A DNA stretch of 64,000 nucleotides, taken from positions 1,550,001-1,614,000 of the forward strand of contig NZ_AP022564.1 in NCBI RefSeq assembly GCF_010727125.1, given 5' to 3'. Shown piece by piece: positions 36,446-46,558 of the stretch. Origin of the DNA: Mycolicibacter terrae (GTDB lineage: Bacteria; Actinomycetota; Actinomycetes; Mycobacteriales; Mycobacteriaceae). Numbering within the stretch: position 1 is the stretch's first letter; every line of letters begins with the position of its first letter. The notes under the pieces are model-generated. The model saw nothing but the letters and a program-made list of their open reading frames with translations. It searched no databases and was not told where the DNA came from. The translations under genes and the position numbers were made by a program.

Positions 36446-37411
36446 GTGACCATCCACGAGCCGACGGCCTCGCACGGCCCGACCCTGTGGGCGATCTCCG
36501 ATCTGCACACCGGCCACATGGGCAACAAGCCGGTCACCGAGTCGCTGCATCCGGCGACCGGTGACGATTGGCTGATCGTCGCCGGTGACGTCGCCGAACG
36601 CACCGACGAGATCCGTTGGTCGCTGGACCTGCTGCGGAAACGGTTCGCCAAGGTGATCTGGGTGCCCGGAAACCACGAGCTGTGGACCACCACCAAGGAC
36701 CCGATGCAGATCTTCGGGCGCTCGCGCTACGACTATCTGGTCGACATGTGCGACCAGATGGGCGTCATCACCCCCGAGCATCCGTTCCCGGTCTGGACCG
36801 AGGAGGGCGGCCCGGCCACCATCGCGCCGATGTTCCTGCTGTATGACTACACGTTCCTGCCCGCCGGCGCGGCCACCAAGGCCGAAGGCCTGGCCATCGC
36901 GCGGGAGAGCAATGTGGTGGCCACCGACGAGTTCCTGCTGTCTCCCGAGCCGTACGGCACCCGGGATGCGTGGTGCCGTGACCGGGTCGCCGTCACCCGC
37001 AAGCGCCTCGAAGAACTGGACTGGATGATCCCGACCGTGCAGGTCAACCATTTCCCGATGGTGCGTCAGCCGTGCGACGCGCTGTTCTACCCGGAGTTCT
37101 CGCTGTGGTGCGGCACCACCGAAACCGCCGACTGGCACACCCGCTACAACGCGACGTGCTCGGTCTACGGTCACCTGCACATCCCGCGCACCACCTACTA
37201 CGACGGGGTGCGCTTCGAAGAGGTCTCGGTGGGCTACCCGCGGGAGTGGCAGCGCCGCAGGCCCCATCGGTGGCTGCGCCAGGTGCTGCCCGACCCGCAA
37301 TACCCGCCCGGTTACCTCAACGAGTTCGGCGGCCACTTCACCATCACCGACGAGATGCGCGCGGCCAGTGCAAAATTCGCCGAACGGCTGCGGCAACGGC
37401 AGTCCCGATGA
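36446..37411 (+). CDS. pptH: 4'-phosphopantetheinyl hydrolase PptH-like metallophosphoesterase
   Basis: This 321-residue calcineurin-like phosphoesterase shows metal ligands in AISDLHTGH, IVAGDVAE, VPGNHELW, QVNHFPM and VYGHLHIPRTTYYDG. The GTG at 36446 is preferred over a longer open frame. It shares ATGA with pptT. The M. tuberculosis counterpart Rv2795c is reported as PptH, which removes 4'-phosphopantetheine from carrier proteins and so opposes PptT. Assignment rests on family and gene pairing. Confidence 0.88.
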   Translation: MTIHEPTASHGPTLWAISDLHTGHMGNKPVTESLHPATGDDWLIVAGDVAERTDEIRWSLDLLRKRFAKVIWVPGNHELWTTTKDPMQIFGRSRYDYLVDMCDQMGVITPEHPFPVWTEEGGPATIAPMFLLYDYTFLPAGAATKAEGLAIARESNVVATDEFLLSPEPYGTRDAWCRDRVAVTRKRLEELDWMIPTVQVNHFPMVRQPCDALFYPEFSLWCGTTETADWHTRYNATCSVYGHLHIPRTTYYDGVRFEEVSVGYPREWQRRRPHRWLRQVLPDPQYPPGYLNEFGGHFTITDEMRAASAKFAERLRQRQSR

Positions 37412-38061
37412 GCAAACTGCTGGACACGGTGCTGGCTCCGGCTCAGTCGTTGGCCTCGGCCGAACGCTACGACGATCCGCCCGGACTGGCCCCGCTGCCC
37501 GAGGAGGAGCCGCTGGTGGCGCGTTCGGTGGCCAAGCGCCGCAACGAATTCGTCACGGTGCGCTACTGCGCCCGGTTGGCCCTCGAGGAACTCGGTCAGC
37601 CGCCGGTGCCGATCCTCAAAGGGGAGAAGGGTGAACCGTGCTGGCCGACCGGCATCGTCGGCAGTCTGACGCACTGCGCGGGTTTTCGCGGCGCGGTGGT
37701 GGGCCGCGAAGCCGATGTGCGGTCGGTGGGCATCGACGCCGAACCGCACGACGTGCTACCCGACGGCGTGCTCGACGCGGTCAGCCTGCCCGTCGAACGC
37801 GCCGAGTTGGCCGCCCTGCCGAACGAGCTGCACTGGGACCGGATCCTGTTCTGCGCCAAGGAAGCCACCTACAAAGCATGGTTTCCGCTGACCCAGCGGT
37901 GGCTGGGCTTCGAGGACGCCCACATCACCTTCGATTCCGACGGCGGCTTCGTCTCTCGCATCCTCATCGACCCCGCGGCGCTGTCCGGTCCGCCGCTGAC
38001 CGAGCTGCGCGGGCGGTGGTCGGTCACCGGCGGGCTGGTGCTGACCGCGATCGTGCTGTGA
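37408..38061 (+). CDS. pptT: 4'-phosphopantetheinyl transferase PptT
   Basis: This 217-residue Sfp-type transferase has VGIDAEPHD (Asp110 and Glu112 bind Mg) and [15 protein letters not shown] (Glu152, Lys156). The N-terminal [17 protein letters not shown] and [20 protein letters not shown] blocks are family-typical. It activates carrier proteins of mycolate, siderophore and polyketide synthesis by attaching the CoA-derived arm. The start overlaps pptH (ATGA) and the stop overlaps truB (GTGA), so the three genes form a tight unit. Confidence 0.95.
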   Translation: MSKLLDTVLAPAQSLASAERYDDPPGLAPLPEEEPLVARSVAKRRNEFVTVRYCARLALEELGQPPVPILKGEKGEPCWPTGIVGSLTHCAGFRGAVVGREADVRSVGIDAEPHDVLPDGVLDAVSLPVERAELAALPNELHWDRILFCAKEATYKAWFPLTQRWLGFEDAHITFDSDGGFVSRILIDPAALSGPPLTELRGRWSVTGGLVLTAIVL

Positions 38062-38942
38062 ACGTCCAGCCGGGCCTGGTGATCGTCGACAAGCCGGCCG
38101 GAATCACCAGCCACGACGTGGTTTCGCGGTGCCGCCGATTCTTCGGCACCCGCAAGGTCGGCCATGCCGGCACCCTGGATCCGATGGCCACCGGGGTGCT
38201 GGTGGTCGGCATCGAACGGGCCACCAAGATTCTGGGTCTGCTCACCACGTCGGTGAAGTCCTATGCAGCCACCATCCGACTGGGTCAGACCACTTCTACC
38301 GAGGACGCCGAGGGCGAAGTGCTGCAGACGGTTTCAGCCGAGCACGTCACCGATTCGCAGATCGTCGACGCTATCGCCGGTCTGCGCGGCGATATCTTGC
38401 AGGTGCCCTCGACGGTCAGTGCCATCAAAGTCGCCGGCAAGCGGTCCTACCAGCTGGCCCGCGAAGGCCGCCCCGTCGAACTGCCCGCCCGGCCGGTGCG
38501 CATCGACCGCTTCGAGCTGCTCGCGGTGCGCCGGGACGGCCAGTTCGTCGATCTGGACGTCGAGGTGGACTGCTCGGCGGGCACCTACATCCGGGCGCTG
38601 GCCCGCGATCTCGGCGGCGAGTTGGGGGTGGGCGGGCACTTGGCCGCCCTGCGGCGCACCCGGGCCGGAAGCTTCAGCCTGGATCAGGCCCGCACCCTCG
38701 AGGAGCTACACGAGGCCCCGCGGCTGAGCTACAGCATCGATGAGGCCTGCCTGCAGAGCTTTCCGCGTCGCGACCTGACCGCTGATGAGGCGCTCGACGC
38801 CAGCCACGGCCGGCCGCTGGTGCCCGCCGGCATCGACGGTGTCTACGCGGCCACCGCCGGCGACGGGCGGGTGATCGCACTGCTGGAGGATTCCGGGCCG
38901 CGGACCAGTTCGGTGGTCGTCATCCGGCCGGCAACGCTTTAG
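38058..38942 (+). CDS. truB: tRNA pseudouridine-55 synthase TruB
   Basis: This 294-residue protein has [18 protein letters not shown] and the catalytic Asp41 in [29 protein letters not shown] follows, and a C-terminal PUA-like segment ends the protein. The GTG at 38058 overlaps the pptT stop. It converts U55 to pseudouridine in the T-loop of tRNAs. Confidence 0.95.
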   Translation: MNVQPGLVIVDKPAGITSHDVVSRCRRFFGTRKVGHAGTLDPMATGVLVVGIERATKILGLLTTSVKSYAATIRLGQTTSTEDAEGEVLQTVSAEHVTDSQIVDAIAGLRGDILQVPSTVSAIKVAGKRSYQLAREGRPVELPARPVRIDRFELLAVRRDGQFVDLDVEVDCSAGTYIRALARDLGGELGVGGHLAALRRTRAGSFSLDQARTLEELHEAPRLSYSIDEACLQSFPRRDLTADEALDASHGRPLVPAGIDGVYAATAGDGRVIALLEDSGPRTSSVVVIRPATL

Positions 38943-38961
38943 TCCGCCGGGGAAATCGCCG

Positions 38962-39660
38962 TCAGACCACCCAGATCGCCTGGGCGGCGGGGCTACCCAG
39001 GTCAATGGTGGACTTCGCGCCACCGGGCGCCCCGGGTGACTCCAGGGCCACCGAGATGATCCCGGCGAACTCGCGGCGGGTCAGCACCTGGACCCGGGCA
39101 TCGAGGCTGATACCGACTCCGTCGAAGTAGCGCAGCATCTCCGGGTCACTGTCGGAGATCCTGGCCACCGTCCCGGAGTCGCCGTCGGCACACTCCCACA
39201 ACTGGCGCGCCGGAGGCGTGGGCACCTGCCCGTCGGCGGCCGGAATCGGGTCGCCGTGCGGGTCGCGCTGCGGGAATCCCAGTTTGGCGTCGATGCGGGC
39301 CACCAGCGCGTCGGAGACCGCGTGCTCGAGCACCTCGGCCTCGTCGTGCACCTCGTCCCAGCTGTAGCCCAGCTCGCGCACCAGAAAGGTCTCGATCAAC
39401 CGGTGCCGGCGCACCATGCCCAGCGCAGCGCGGCGGCCCTCCTCGGTGAGCGTCACCGCGCCGTACTTCTCGTGGTCCACCAGGCCGGCTTCGGCGAGTT
39501 TGCGGATCGACTCCGACGCGGTGCTGGCCGACACACCGATCTTCTCCGCCAGCATCTTGGTGCTGACCTTGTCGGGCGACCATTCCTGCGCGGTCCAGAT
39601 GACCTTCAGATAGTCCTGGGCGACGCTAGTCAGCCCATCCGACTGCTCCCAAGGGCTCAC
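38962..39660 (-). CDS. sirR: DtxR/MntR-family metal-dependent repressor SirR
   Basis: This 232-residue protein has an N-terminal winged HTH (VSTKMLAEKIGVSASTASESIRKLAEAGLVDHEKYG), a metal-binding and dimerisation domain (RHRLIETFLVRELGYSWDEVHDEAEVLEHAVSD), and a C-terminal FeoA/SH3-like domain. The GTG at 39660 is chosen because upstream sequence lacks family similarity and carries ribF's leader. It is an iron- or manganese-responsive repressor by family. Convergent with truB, divergent from ribF. Confidence 0.92.
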   Translation of the reverse strand: MSPWEQSDGLTSVAQDYLKVIWTAQEWSPDKVSTKMLAEKIGVSASTASESIRKLAEAGLVDHEKYGAVTLTEEGRRAALGMVRRHRLIETFLVRELGYSWDEVHDEAEVLEHAVSDALVARIDAKLGFPQRDPHGDPIPAADGQVPTPPARQLWECADGDSGTVARISDSDPEMLRYFDGVGISLDARVQVLTRREFAGIISVALESPGAPGGAKSTIDLGSPAAQAIWVV

Positions 39661-39685
39661 AACACCACAGTTTAGGCTTGCGGTT

Positions 39686-40669
39686 GTGCAGCGGTGGCGG
39701 GGGCAGGACGAGATCCCCACAGACTGGGGTCGGTGCGTGCTCACCATCGGCGTCTTCGACGGTGTGCACCGCGGCCATGCCGAACTGATCGCACATGCGG
39801 TGAAGGCCGGTAAGGCCCGCGGTGTGCCGACGGTGCTGATGACCTTCGACCCGCACCCGATGGAGGTGGTCTACCCCGGCTCCCATCCGGCTCAGCTCAC
39901 CACGTTGGCGCGCCGGGCCGAGCTCGTCGAAGAGGCCGGGGTCGACGTGTTCCTGGTGATCCCGTTCACCCCCGACTTCATGAAGCTCACCCCGGACCGC
40001 TACATCCACGAACTTCTGGTCGAGCATCTGCACGTGGTGGAAGTGGTGGTGGGGGAGAACTTCACCTTCGGCCGCAAGGCTGCGGGCAACGTCGAGACGT
40101 TGCGCCGCGCCGGTGAGCAGTTCGGTTTCTCGGTGCGGTCGGTGTCGCTGGTGGCGGAGCACGCCGACTCGGACCCGGCCCAGTCGGTCACGTTCTCCTC
40201 GACCTACATCCGGTCCTGCGTGGACGCCGGCGACGTGGTCGCGGCCGCCGAAGCGCTGGGGCGGCCGCACCGGGTCGAGGGACTGGTGGTGCGCGGCGAC
40301 GGCCGCGGGCGGGACCTGGGCTTCCCGACCGCCAACGTGGCGCCGTCGGCGTACGCGGCCATTCCGGCCGACGGGGTGTACGCCGCGTGGTTCACCGTGC
40401 TGGGACACGGCCCGGTCCCCGGCACCGTCATCGCCGGTCAGCGCTGCCGGGCGGCGGTCTCGGTCGGCACCAACCCGACCTTCTCCGGGCGGGCCCGCAC
40501 CGTCGAGGCGTTCGTACTCGATCAAACCGCCGACCTGTACGGCCAGCGGGTCGCCGTCGACTTCGTCAGCCGGATCCGGGGCCAGGAGAAGTTCGACTCG
40601 GTGGCGGACCTGGTGGCGGTGATGAACACCGACGTGGAGAAGACCCGCGGTCTGCTCGCCGGGGACTGA
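39686..40669 (+). CDS. ribF: Bifunctional riboflavin kinase/FAD synthetase
   Basis: This 327-residue protein has an N-terminal nucleotidyltransferase with LTIGVFDGVHRGHAELI and FTFGRKAAGNVETL, then a flavokinase domain with GRDLGFPTANV and TNPTFSGRARTVEAFVLD. The GTG at 39686 gives the usual start. It makes FMN and FAD from riboflavin and ATP. Divergent from sirR across 25 bp. Confidence 0.95.
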   Translation: MQRWRGQDEIPTDWGRCVLTIGVFDGVHRGHAELIAHAVKAGKARGVPTVLMTFDPHPMEVVYPGSHPAQLTTLARRAELVEEAGVDVFLVIPFTPDFMKLTPDRYIHELLVEHLHVVEVVVGENFTFGRKAAGNVETLRRAGEQFGFSVRSVSLVAEHADSDPAQSVTFSSTYIRSCVDAGDVVAAAEALGRPHRVEGLVVRGDGRGRDLGFPTANVAPSAYAAIPADGVYAAWFTVLGHGPVPGTVIAGQRCRAAVSVGTNPTFSGRARTVEAFVLDQTADLYGQRVAVDFVSRIRGQEKFDSVADLVAVMNTDVEKTRGLLAGD

Positions 40670-40717
40670 CCGGCCGCCCGGCCGGGCCTGGATTGGGTTC
40701 GGACGTCCCGGCGCTGC

Positions 40718-40723
40718 TAGACT
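40718..40723 (+). promoter_or_regulatory. Predicted -10 of the rpsO promoter
   Basis: TAGACT lies about 75 bp upstream of the rpsO start, in a GC-rich leader. The -35 is not obvious. Confidence 0.4.
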
Positions 40724-40798
40724 CCCTGCTCGGCGCGCTGCAGTCCGCGGTGGCCGCCACTATCACATTCGCGGGACTACCTTGATGGAGATGTTTTC

Positions 40799-41068
40799 GT
40801 GGCGCTGACCGCCGAGCAGAAAAAAGAGATCCTGGGCAGCTACGGTCTGCACGAGACCGACACCGGCTCGCCGGAGGCGCAGGTCGCACTGCTCACCAAG
40901 CGGATCGTCGATCTCACCGAGCACCTCAAGATCCACAAGCACGACCACCACTCCCGCCGCGGCCTGCTGCTGCTGGTCGGCCGGCGTCGTCGTCTGCTCA
41001 AGTACCTCGCCCAGGTCGATGTGGCGCGTTACCGCTCGCTCATCGAGCGCCTGGGTCTGCGTCGCTGA
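40799..41068 (+). CDS. rpsO: 30S ribosomal protein S15
   Basis: This 89-residue protein carries classic S15 blocks: [40 protein letters not shown] and [13 protein letters not shown]. The GTG at 40799 follows GATGGAGAT. It binds the central domain of 16S rRNA and bridges to 23S rRNA. The lipoprotein gene lppU found between rpsO and the pnp gene in M. tuberculosis is absent here. Confidence 0.97.
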   Translation: MALTAEQKKEILGSYGLHETDTGSPEAQVALLTKRIVDLTEHLKIHKHDHHSRRGLLLLVGRRRRLLKYLAQVDVARYRSLIERLGLRR

Positions 41069-41358
41069 CATTCGGTCGGCGATAACCGCCGCCGTGTAGA
41101 GTGAGACCGTTCCGGGCCTCGCCCGGACATCGGTGTGGCCCACGCAGTCCGCGCGCGTCACTCCGGCACGTCACGATGGGAAACATTCCCGCGACCGGCC
41201 AGACCTGAGTCGGGCGGTCTTCGGTAGTGGCAGCCGGGTCTGAGAGTTCCAAGATCCGGCCGCTTCGATCGACGACCGTAGCCGCATCCAGGTTCTTCGC
41301 TGGTCCTCGTCCGGCGTGCAAAACAGCTGAACGAACCAGGAAGGCCGCAAGGGCGTCC
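41069..41358 (+). promoter_or_regulatory. Long pnp leader with promoter-like hexamer and hairpin
   Basis: The 290-bp gap holds TAGAGT at 41097-41102 (a possible -10) and, just downstream, the hairpin TCCGGGC-CTC-GCCCGGA at 41111-41127. The remaining about 230 nt would be an untranslated leader for the polynucleotide phosphorylase gene. No short gene is supported in it. Leader-mediated autoregulation of pnp is known in other bacteria and is only a possibility here. Confidence 0.5.
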
Positions 41359-43638
41359 ATGTCTGCAATTGAAATTGATGAAGGCGTTTTCGAGTCCACC
41401 GCCACCATTGACAACGGGAGCTTCGGCACCCGCACCATCCGCTTCGAGACCGGCCGGCTGGCCCAGCAGGCGGCGGGCAGTGTCGTCGCCTACCTCGATG
41501 ACGAGACCATGCTGCTGTCGGCGACCACCGCCAGCAAGGCTCCCAAGGAGCACTTCGACTTCTTCCCGCTCACCGTCGACGTCGAGGAGCGGATGTATGC
41601 CGCCGGGCGCATCCCGGGCTCGTTCTTCCGCCGCGAGGGCCGGCCGTCCACCGACGCGATCTTGACCTGCCGGCTCACCGACCGCCCGCTGCGCCCGTCG
41701 TTCGTCGACGGTCTGCGCAACGAGATCCAGGTCGTGGTGACCGTGCTGAGCCTGGACCCCAAGGACCTCTACGACGTGGTGGCGATCAACGCCGCGTCGG
41801 CCTCCACGCAGCTGGCCGGCCTGCCGTTCTCCGGCCCGGTCGGCGCGGCGCGGGTGGCGCTGATCGACGGCACCTGGGTGGCATTCCCCACCGTCGAGCA
41901 GCTCGAGCGCGCGGTGTTCGACATGGTGCTGGCCGGGCGTGCGGTAGACGCCGCCGACGGGGGCACGGACGTCGCGATCATGATGGTCGAGGCCGAGGCC
42001 ACCCCGCACGTCATCGAGCTCATCGAGAGCGGTGCGCAGGCGCCGACCGAGACGGTGGTCGCCGAAGGTCTGGAGGCCGCCAAGCCGTTCATCGCGGCCC
42101 TGTGCAAGGCCCAGCAGGAGCTGGCCGACGCCGCTGCCCGCCCGACCGCCGAGTACCCGCTGTTCCCGGCCTACGGCGAGGACGTCTACTACGCGGTGGC
42201 CTCCATCGCCACCGACGAGCTGGCCAAGGCGCTGACCATCGCCGGTAAGGCCGAGCGCGACGAACGCACCGAGGAGATCAAGGCCGAGGTCGTCCAGCGG
42301 CTTGCCGAGACCTACGAAGGCCGCGAGAAGGAGATCAGCGCGGCCTACCGCAGCCTCACCAAAAAGCTGGTGCGCCAGCGCATCCTGACCGACCACTTCC
42401 GCATCGACGGCCGTGGCATCACCGACATCCGGGCGCTCTCCGCCGAGGTCGCGGTGGTGCCCCGGGCGCACGGCAGCGCACTGTTCGAGCGCGGCGAGAC
42501 CCAGATCATGGGTGTGACCACGCTGGACATGGTGAAGATGGCGCAGCAGATCGACTCACTGGGGCCGGAGAAGTCCAAGCGCTACATGCACCACTACAAC
42601 TTCCCGCCGTACTCCACCGGTGAGACCGGACGGGTCGGTTCGCCCAAGCGCCGCGAGATCGGCCACGGCGCGCTGGCCGAGCGGGCCCTGGTTCCGGTGC
42701 TGCCCAGCATCGAGGAGTTCCCCTACGCCATCCGGCAGGTGTCGGAAGCGCTGAGCTCCAACGGGTCCACCTCGATGGGCTCGGTCTGCGCCTCCACGCT
42801 GGCACTGCTCAACGCCGGGGTGCCGCTGAAGGCTCCGGTCGCCGGCATCGCGATGGGTCTGGTCTCCGACGATGTCGAGATCGACGGTAAGACCGAGCGT
42901 CGTTTCGTCGCACTCACCGACATCCTGGGCGCCGAGGACGCGTTCGGCGACATGGACTTCAAGGTCGCCGGCACCAAGGACTTCGTCACCGCCCTGCAGC
43001 TGGACACCAAGCTCGACGGCATTCCGTCGCAGGTGCTCGCGGGCGCACTGTCACAGGCCAAGGACGCGCGTCTGACCATCCTGGAGGTGATGGCCGAGGC
43101 CATCGACGCCCCCGACGAGATGAGCCCGTACGCGCCGCGGGTCACCACCATCAAGGTGCCGGTGGACAAGATCGGCGAGGTGATCGGGCCCAAGGGCAAG
43201 ATGATCAACTCGATCACCGAGGAGACCGGCGCCCAGATCTCCATCGAGGACGACGGCACCGTGTTCGTCGGCGCCACCGACGGGCCGTCGGCGCAGGCCG
43301 CGATCGACAAGATCAACGCGATCGCCAACCCGCAGTTGCCGAAGATCGGCGAGCGCTTCCTGGGCACCGTGGTCAAGACCACCGACTTCGGCGCGTTCAT
43401 CTCGCTGCTGCCGGGCCGCGACGGGCTGGTGCACATCTCCAAGCTCGGCAAGGGCAAGCGGGTCGCCAAGGTCGAGGACGTCGTCAAGGTCGGCGACAAG
43501 CTGCGGGTGGAGATCGCCGATATCGACAACCGCGGCAAGATCTCGCTGGTGCCCGTGGAGGACGCGGCAGATGCGGCGGCCTCGGCCCCGGCAGCGGGGT
43601 CCGCTGAGCCTGCCGATGCCGCGGCCGTCGAGAGCTGA
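41359..43638 (+). CDS. pnp: Polyribonucleotide nucleotidyltransferase (PNPase/GpsI)
   Basis: This 759-residue protein has two RNase PH domains ([52 protein letters not shown]), a KH domain ([21 protein letters not shown]), and an S1 domain ([30 protein letters not shown]). The ATG at 41359 gives [14 protein letters not shown]. It degrades RNA 3' to 5' with phosphate and can add tails. An Ala-rich acidic tail ends the protein, and its last 23 bp overlap pepR. Confidence 0.96.
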   Translation: MSAIEIDEGVFESTATIDNGSFGTRTIRFETGRLAQQAAGSVVAYLDDETMLLSATTASKAPKEHFDFFPLTVDVEERMYAAGRIPGSFFRREGRPSTDAILTCRLTDRPLRPSFVDGLRNEIQVVVTVLSLDPKDLYDVVAINAASASTQLAGLPFSGPVGAARVALIDGTWVAFPTVEQLERAVFDMVLAGRAVDAADGGTDVAIMMVEAEATPHVIELIESGAQAPTETVVAEGLEAAKPFIAALCKAQQELADAAARPTAEYPLFPAYGEDVYYAVASIATDELAKALTIAGKAERDERTEEIKAEVVQRLAETYEGREKEISAAYRSLTKKLVRQRILTDHFRIDGRGITDIRALSAEVAVVPRAHGSALFERGETQIMGVTTLDMVKMAQQIDSLGPEKSKRYMHHYNFPPYSTGETGRVGSPKRREIGHGALAERALVPVLPSIEEFPYAIRQVSEALSSNGSTSMGSVCASTLALLNAGVPLKAPVAGIAMGLVSDDVEIDGKTERRFVALTDILGAEDAFGDMDFKVAGTKDFVTALQLDTKLDGIPSQVLAGALSQAKDARLTILEVMAEAIDAPDEMSPYAPRVTTIKVPVDKIGEVIGPKGKMINSITEETGAQISIEDDGTVFVGATDGPSAQAAIDKINAIANPQLPKIGERFLGTVVKTTDFGAFISLLPGRDGLVHISKLGKGKRVAKVEDVVKVGDKLRVEIADIDNRGKISLVPVEDAADAAASAPAAGSAEPADAAAVES

Positions 43639-44929
43639 CACCGCGCGCGCCACACTGCGTCGCACCACCCTGGCGGGCGGGCTGCGGGTGGTCACCGAGT
43701 ACCTCCCGGCGGTCCGTTCGGCGTCGGTCGGCGTCTGGGTCGGTGTCGGGTCGCGCGACGAGGGCGCCACGGTAGCCGGGGCGGCGCACTTTTTGGAGCA
43801 CCTGCTGTTCAAGGCCACCCCGACCCGCACGGCGGCCGGCATCGCCCAGGCGATGGACGCCGTCGGGGGTGAGCTCAACGCCTTCACCGGCAAGGAGCAG
43901 ACCTGCTATTACGCCCATGTGCTCGACACCGATCTCGAGCTGGCGGTGGCCCTGGTGAGCGACGTGGTGCTCAACGGGTCCTGCGCGGCCGAGGATGTGG
44001 ACCTCGAGCGCGACGTGGTCCTGGAGGAACTCGCGATGCGCGACGACGATCCCGAGGACGCGCTGGGCGATGTGTTCTTGTCCACCCTGTTCGGCGACCA
44101 TCCGATCGGGCGGCCGGTGATCGGCAACGTCGAATCGGTGTCGGCGATGACCCGCGCACAGCTGCGCTCGTTTCACCAGCGTCGCTACACCCCGGAGCGC
44201 ATGGTGGTGGCGGTGGCCGGCAATGTCGATCACGACACCGTGGTGGCGCTGGTCAGAGAACATTTCGGGCACAGGCTGGTTCGTGGTCAGCGGCCCGCCG
44301 CGCCGCGGCGTGGTGCCGCCCGGGTTCCGGGCTCGCCAGGGCTGACGGTGGTCAACCGTGACGCCGACCAGACCCACATGTCGCTGGGGGTGCGTGCCCC
44401 GGGGCGGTACTGGCAGCACCGTCAGGCGTTGGCGGTGCTGAACACCGCCCTCGGCGGCGGGTTGAGTTCCCGGCTGTTCCAACAGGTTCGGGAGTCCCGC
44501 GGGCTGGCGTACTCGATCTACTCGTCGGTGGACACCTTCGCCGACGCGGGTGCGCTGTCTGTCTATACCGCCTGCCAGCCGGAGCGGTTCGCCGAGGTGG
44601 CGGCGGTGACTGCCGAGGTGCTCGACTCGGTTGCGCGCGACGGCATCACCGCCCAGGAGTGCCGGATCGCCAAGGGGTCACTGCGCGGCGGATTGCTTCT
44701 GGGCCTGGAGGATTCGGGTTCGCGGATGAACAGGCTGGGCCGTACCGAACTGAACTACGGACGGCACCGCCCGATATCGCGCACGCTGCGGGAGCTGTCC
44801 GCGGTCACCGTCGAGGAGGTCAACGCGGTGGCGCACCGGCTGTTGCGCCGGCCCTATGGCCTGGCGGTGCTCGGTCCCTACCGGTCGAAAGGATCACTGC
44901 CCCGGAGACTGCGGGCGCTGGCTGGTTAA
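43616..44929 (+). CDS. pepR: M16-family zinc metallopeptidase PepR
   Basis: This 437-residue protein has the inverted zinc motif HFLEH at residues 58-62, with a downstream Glu in the [18 protein letters not shown] region, and [26 protein letters not shown] in the C-terminal half. The ATG at 43616 lies inside the end of pnp in another frame and gives the family start MPRPSRAD. Processing-peptidase-like; its natural substrate is not known. Confidence 0.93.
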   Translation: MPRPSRADTARATLRRTTLAGGLRVVTEYLPAVRSASVGVWVGVGSRDEGATVAGAAHFLEHLLFKATPTRTAAGIAQAMDAVGGELNAFTGKEQTCYYAHVLDTDLELAVALVSDVVLNGSCAAEDVDLERDVVLEELAMRDDDPEDALGDVFLSTLFGDHPIGRPVIGNVESVSAMTRAQLRSFHQRRYTPERMVVAVAGNVDHDTVVALVREHFGHRLVRGQRPAAPRRGAARVPGSPGLTVVNRDADQTHMSLGVRAPGRYWQHRQALAVLNTALGGGLSSRLFQQVRESRGLAYSIYSSVDTFADAGALSVYTACQPERFAEVAAVTAEVLDSVARDGITAQECRIAKGSLRGGLLLGLEDSGSRMNRLGRTELNYGRHRPISRTLRELSAVTVEEVNAVAHRLLRRPYGLAVLGPYRSKGSLPRRLRALAG

Positions 44930-44944
44930 TGGCAGGCTAGGGAA

Positions 44945-45967
44945 ATGGCTTTCAGCTTCTCCGAACTCACGGTCCCGCTGGTGGGTGCGCCGATGGCCGG
45001 CGGTCCCAGTACGCCGGCGCTGGCGGCCGCGGTGTCGCAGGCGGGGGGACTCGGATTCGTCGCCGGCGGTTACCGTACGCCGCAGCAGCTGGCCGACGAC
45101 ATCACTGCCGCGCGCAGCGCCACCGCCGGTCCGATCGGGGCCAATCTGTTTGTGCCGCAACCCAGCGTTGCCGATATGGTGCTGCTCGACGAGTACGCCG
45201 ATCTGCTGGAACCACTGGCCGACCATTACGGCGTCGAACTGGGCCGGCCCCGCTTGGGTGACGACGACTGCTGGCCGGAGAAGCTGACCGTGATCGCCGA
45301 CCTGCGGCCCACCGTGGTGTCGTTCGCGTTCGGGACGCCGGCGCCGGAGGACCTGGCGAAACTGCGCGCGCTGCGCATCCTGACCCTGGTCACCGTGACC
45401 TCGGCCTACGAAGCCGGCATCGCGGTGGCGCACGGCGCCGATGCCCTGGTGGTGCAGGGCCCCGGCGCCGGCGGGCATCGCGGCACGTTCGCGCCCGACG
45501 TGCGGCCGGGCACCGAATCTCTCGAGGACCTGCTGGCCCAGATCGGCCATGCCCACGGTGACGTCCCGCTGGTGGCGGCAGGCGGCCTGGGCACCGCGGC
45601 CGATGTGGCCGGGGTGCTGGGGCGGGGTGCGGTGGCCGCCCAGGTCGGAACCGCGCTGCTGCTGTCCGACGAGGCGGGGACCAACCCGACGCACCGGGCG
45701 GCGCTGACCAACCCGGAATTCATCAACACAGCGGTGACGTGTGCGTTCTCCGGCCGCTACGCGCGCGGACTGGAGAACGACTTCACCCGGACCTTCGACA
45801 ACGTGGCGCCGGTGGGATACCCCGAGATCAACCACATGACCACACCCATCCGGGCGGCGGCGGTGGCGATCGACGACCCGCACGGGACCAGCCTGTGGGC
45901 CGGGACCGCCTACCGGACCGTGCGGTCGGCCCCGGCCGCCGACATCCTCGCCGCCTTGGCAGGCTGA
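44945..45967 (+). CDS. Nitronate monooxygenase (2-nitropropane dioxygenase family)
   Basis: This 340-residue FMN-binding TIM-barrel protein shows APMAGGPSTPALAAAVSQAGGLGFVAGGY at the N-terminus, VVQGPGAGGHRGTF (with the likely catalytic His), and LVAAGGLGTAADVAGVLGRGAVAAQVGTALLLSDEAG for phosphate binding. It oxidises toxic alkyl nitronates by family. It starts 15 bp after pepR and corresponds to Rv2781c in gene order. Confidence 0.92.
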   Translation: MAFSFSELTVPLVGAPMAGGPSTPALAAAVSQAGGLGFVAGGYRTPQQLADDITAARSATAGPIGANLFVPQPSVADMVLLDEYADLLEPLADHYGVELGRPRLGDDDCWPEKLTVIADLRPTVVSFAFGTPAPEDLAKLRALRILTLVTVTSAYEAGIAVAHGADALVVQGPGAGGHRGTFAPDVRPGTESLEDLLAQIGHAHGDVPLVAAGGLGTAADVAGVLGRGAVAAQVGTALLLSDEAGTNPTHRAALTNPEFINTAVTCAFSGRYARGLENDFTRTFDNVAPVGYPEINHMTTPIRAAAVAIDDPHGTSLWAGTAYRTVRSAPAADILAALAG

Positions 45968-45968
45968 C

Positions 45969-45985
45969 CGGTACCAGCGGTACCG
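45969..45985. promoter_or_regulatory. Perfect 7-bp inverted repeat (possible operator) before the SRPBCC gene
   Basis: CGGTACC-AGC-GGTACCG is immediately followed by TATGAT at 45987-45992, a likely -10, with the ATG start at 45999. The spacing suggests a leaderless promoter with an operator overlapping or upstream of the -10. The repeat might alternatively be the terminator of the preceding gene. Confidence 0.5.
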
Positions 45986-45998
45986 CTATGATCGGCCA

Positions 45999-46487
45999 AT
46001 GAGCAACGCTGCTGCGTCGACGAAGCCCACGGCCACCGGCACCGTGCACATCGGAGCCAGCCCCGAGAGGGTCTACGCGCTGATCACCGACTTGTCGGCG
46101 CTCGGGGAGTGCGCCGAGGAGACCGTCGCGATGCGGTGGCGAAAAGGCGATGCGGCCCGTCCCGGCGCGGTGTTCTCCGGCGAGAACCGCAACGGCCCCA
46201 AGACGTGGACGACGACCTGCACCGTCGTCGCCGCAGAACCGGGCCGGACCTTCGCGTTCGATGTCCGCTCGGCGATCATCCCGGTGGCCCACTGGGCCTA
46301 CCAGATCACGCCGACCGACGCCGGTTGCCAGGTCACCGAGAGCACCTGGGATCGCCGGCCGCGCTGGCTGCGTGGCATCACCGGTCACGTCACCGGCATC
46401 AAGGACCGGGCTACCGCCAACGCCGCGCACATTCGGCTCACCCTTGATCGACTCAAGCAGCGCGCCGAGCACCCGCAACCGACGTAG
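45999..46487 (+). CDS. SRPBCC (START/Bet v1-like) family protein
   Basis: This 162-residue protein has the helix-grip fold pattern GTVHIGASPERVYALITDLSALGECAEETVAMRW, then KTWTTTCTVVAAEPGRTFAFDV, CQVTESTWDRRPRW and a C-terminal helix TLDRLKQRAE. It probably binds a hydrophobic ligand. By position it resembles Rv2778c. It is followed by a ferritin-fold protein gene with a candidate operator between. Confidence 0.85.
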   Translation: MSNAAASTKPTATGTVHIGASPERVYALITDLSALGECAEETVAMRWRKGDAARPGAVFSGENRNGPKTWTTTCTVVAAEPGRTFAFDVRSAIIPVAHWAYQITPTDAGCQVTESTWDRRPRWLRGITGHVTGIKDRATANAAHIRLTLDRLKQRAEHPQPT

Positions 46488-46504
46488 ACATCTATGGAGA
46501 TATT

Positions 46505-46525
46505 GTCGACAGTCATGACATCGAC
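46505..46525. promoter_or_regulatory. Nested inverted repeat (possible operator) before the ferritin-fold protein gene
   Basis: GTCGA and TCGAC half-sites flank the palindrome GTCATGAC. TATGGT at 46526-46531 directly follows and could be a -10. Such a layout suits a TetR- or MarR-type repressor, but no regulator gene is adjacent. Confidence 0.45.
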
Positions 46526-46558
46526 TATGGTTTTGTAAACCTCGGCGAAGGAGTTGCC

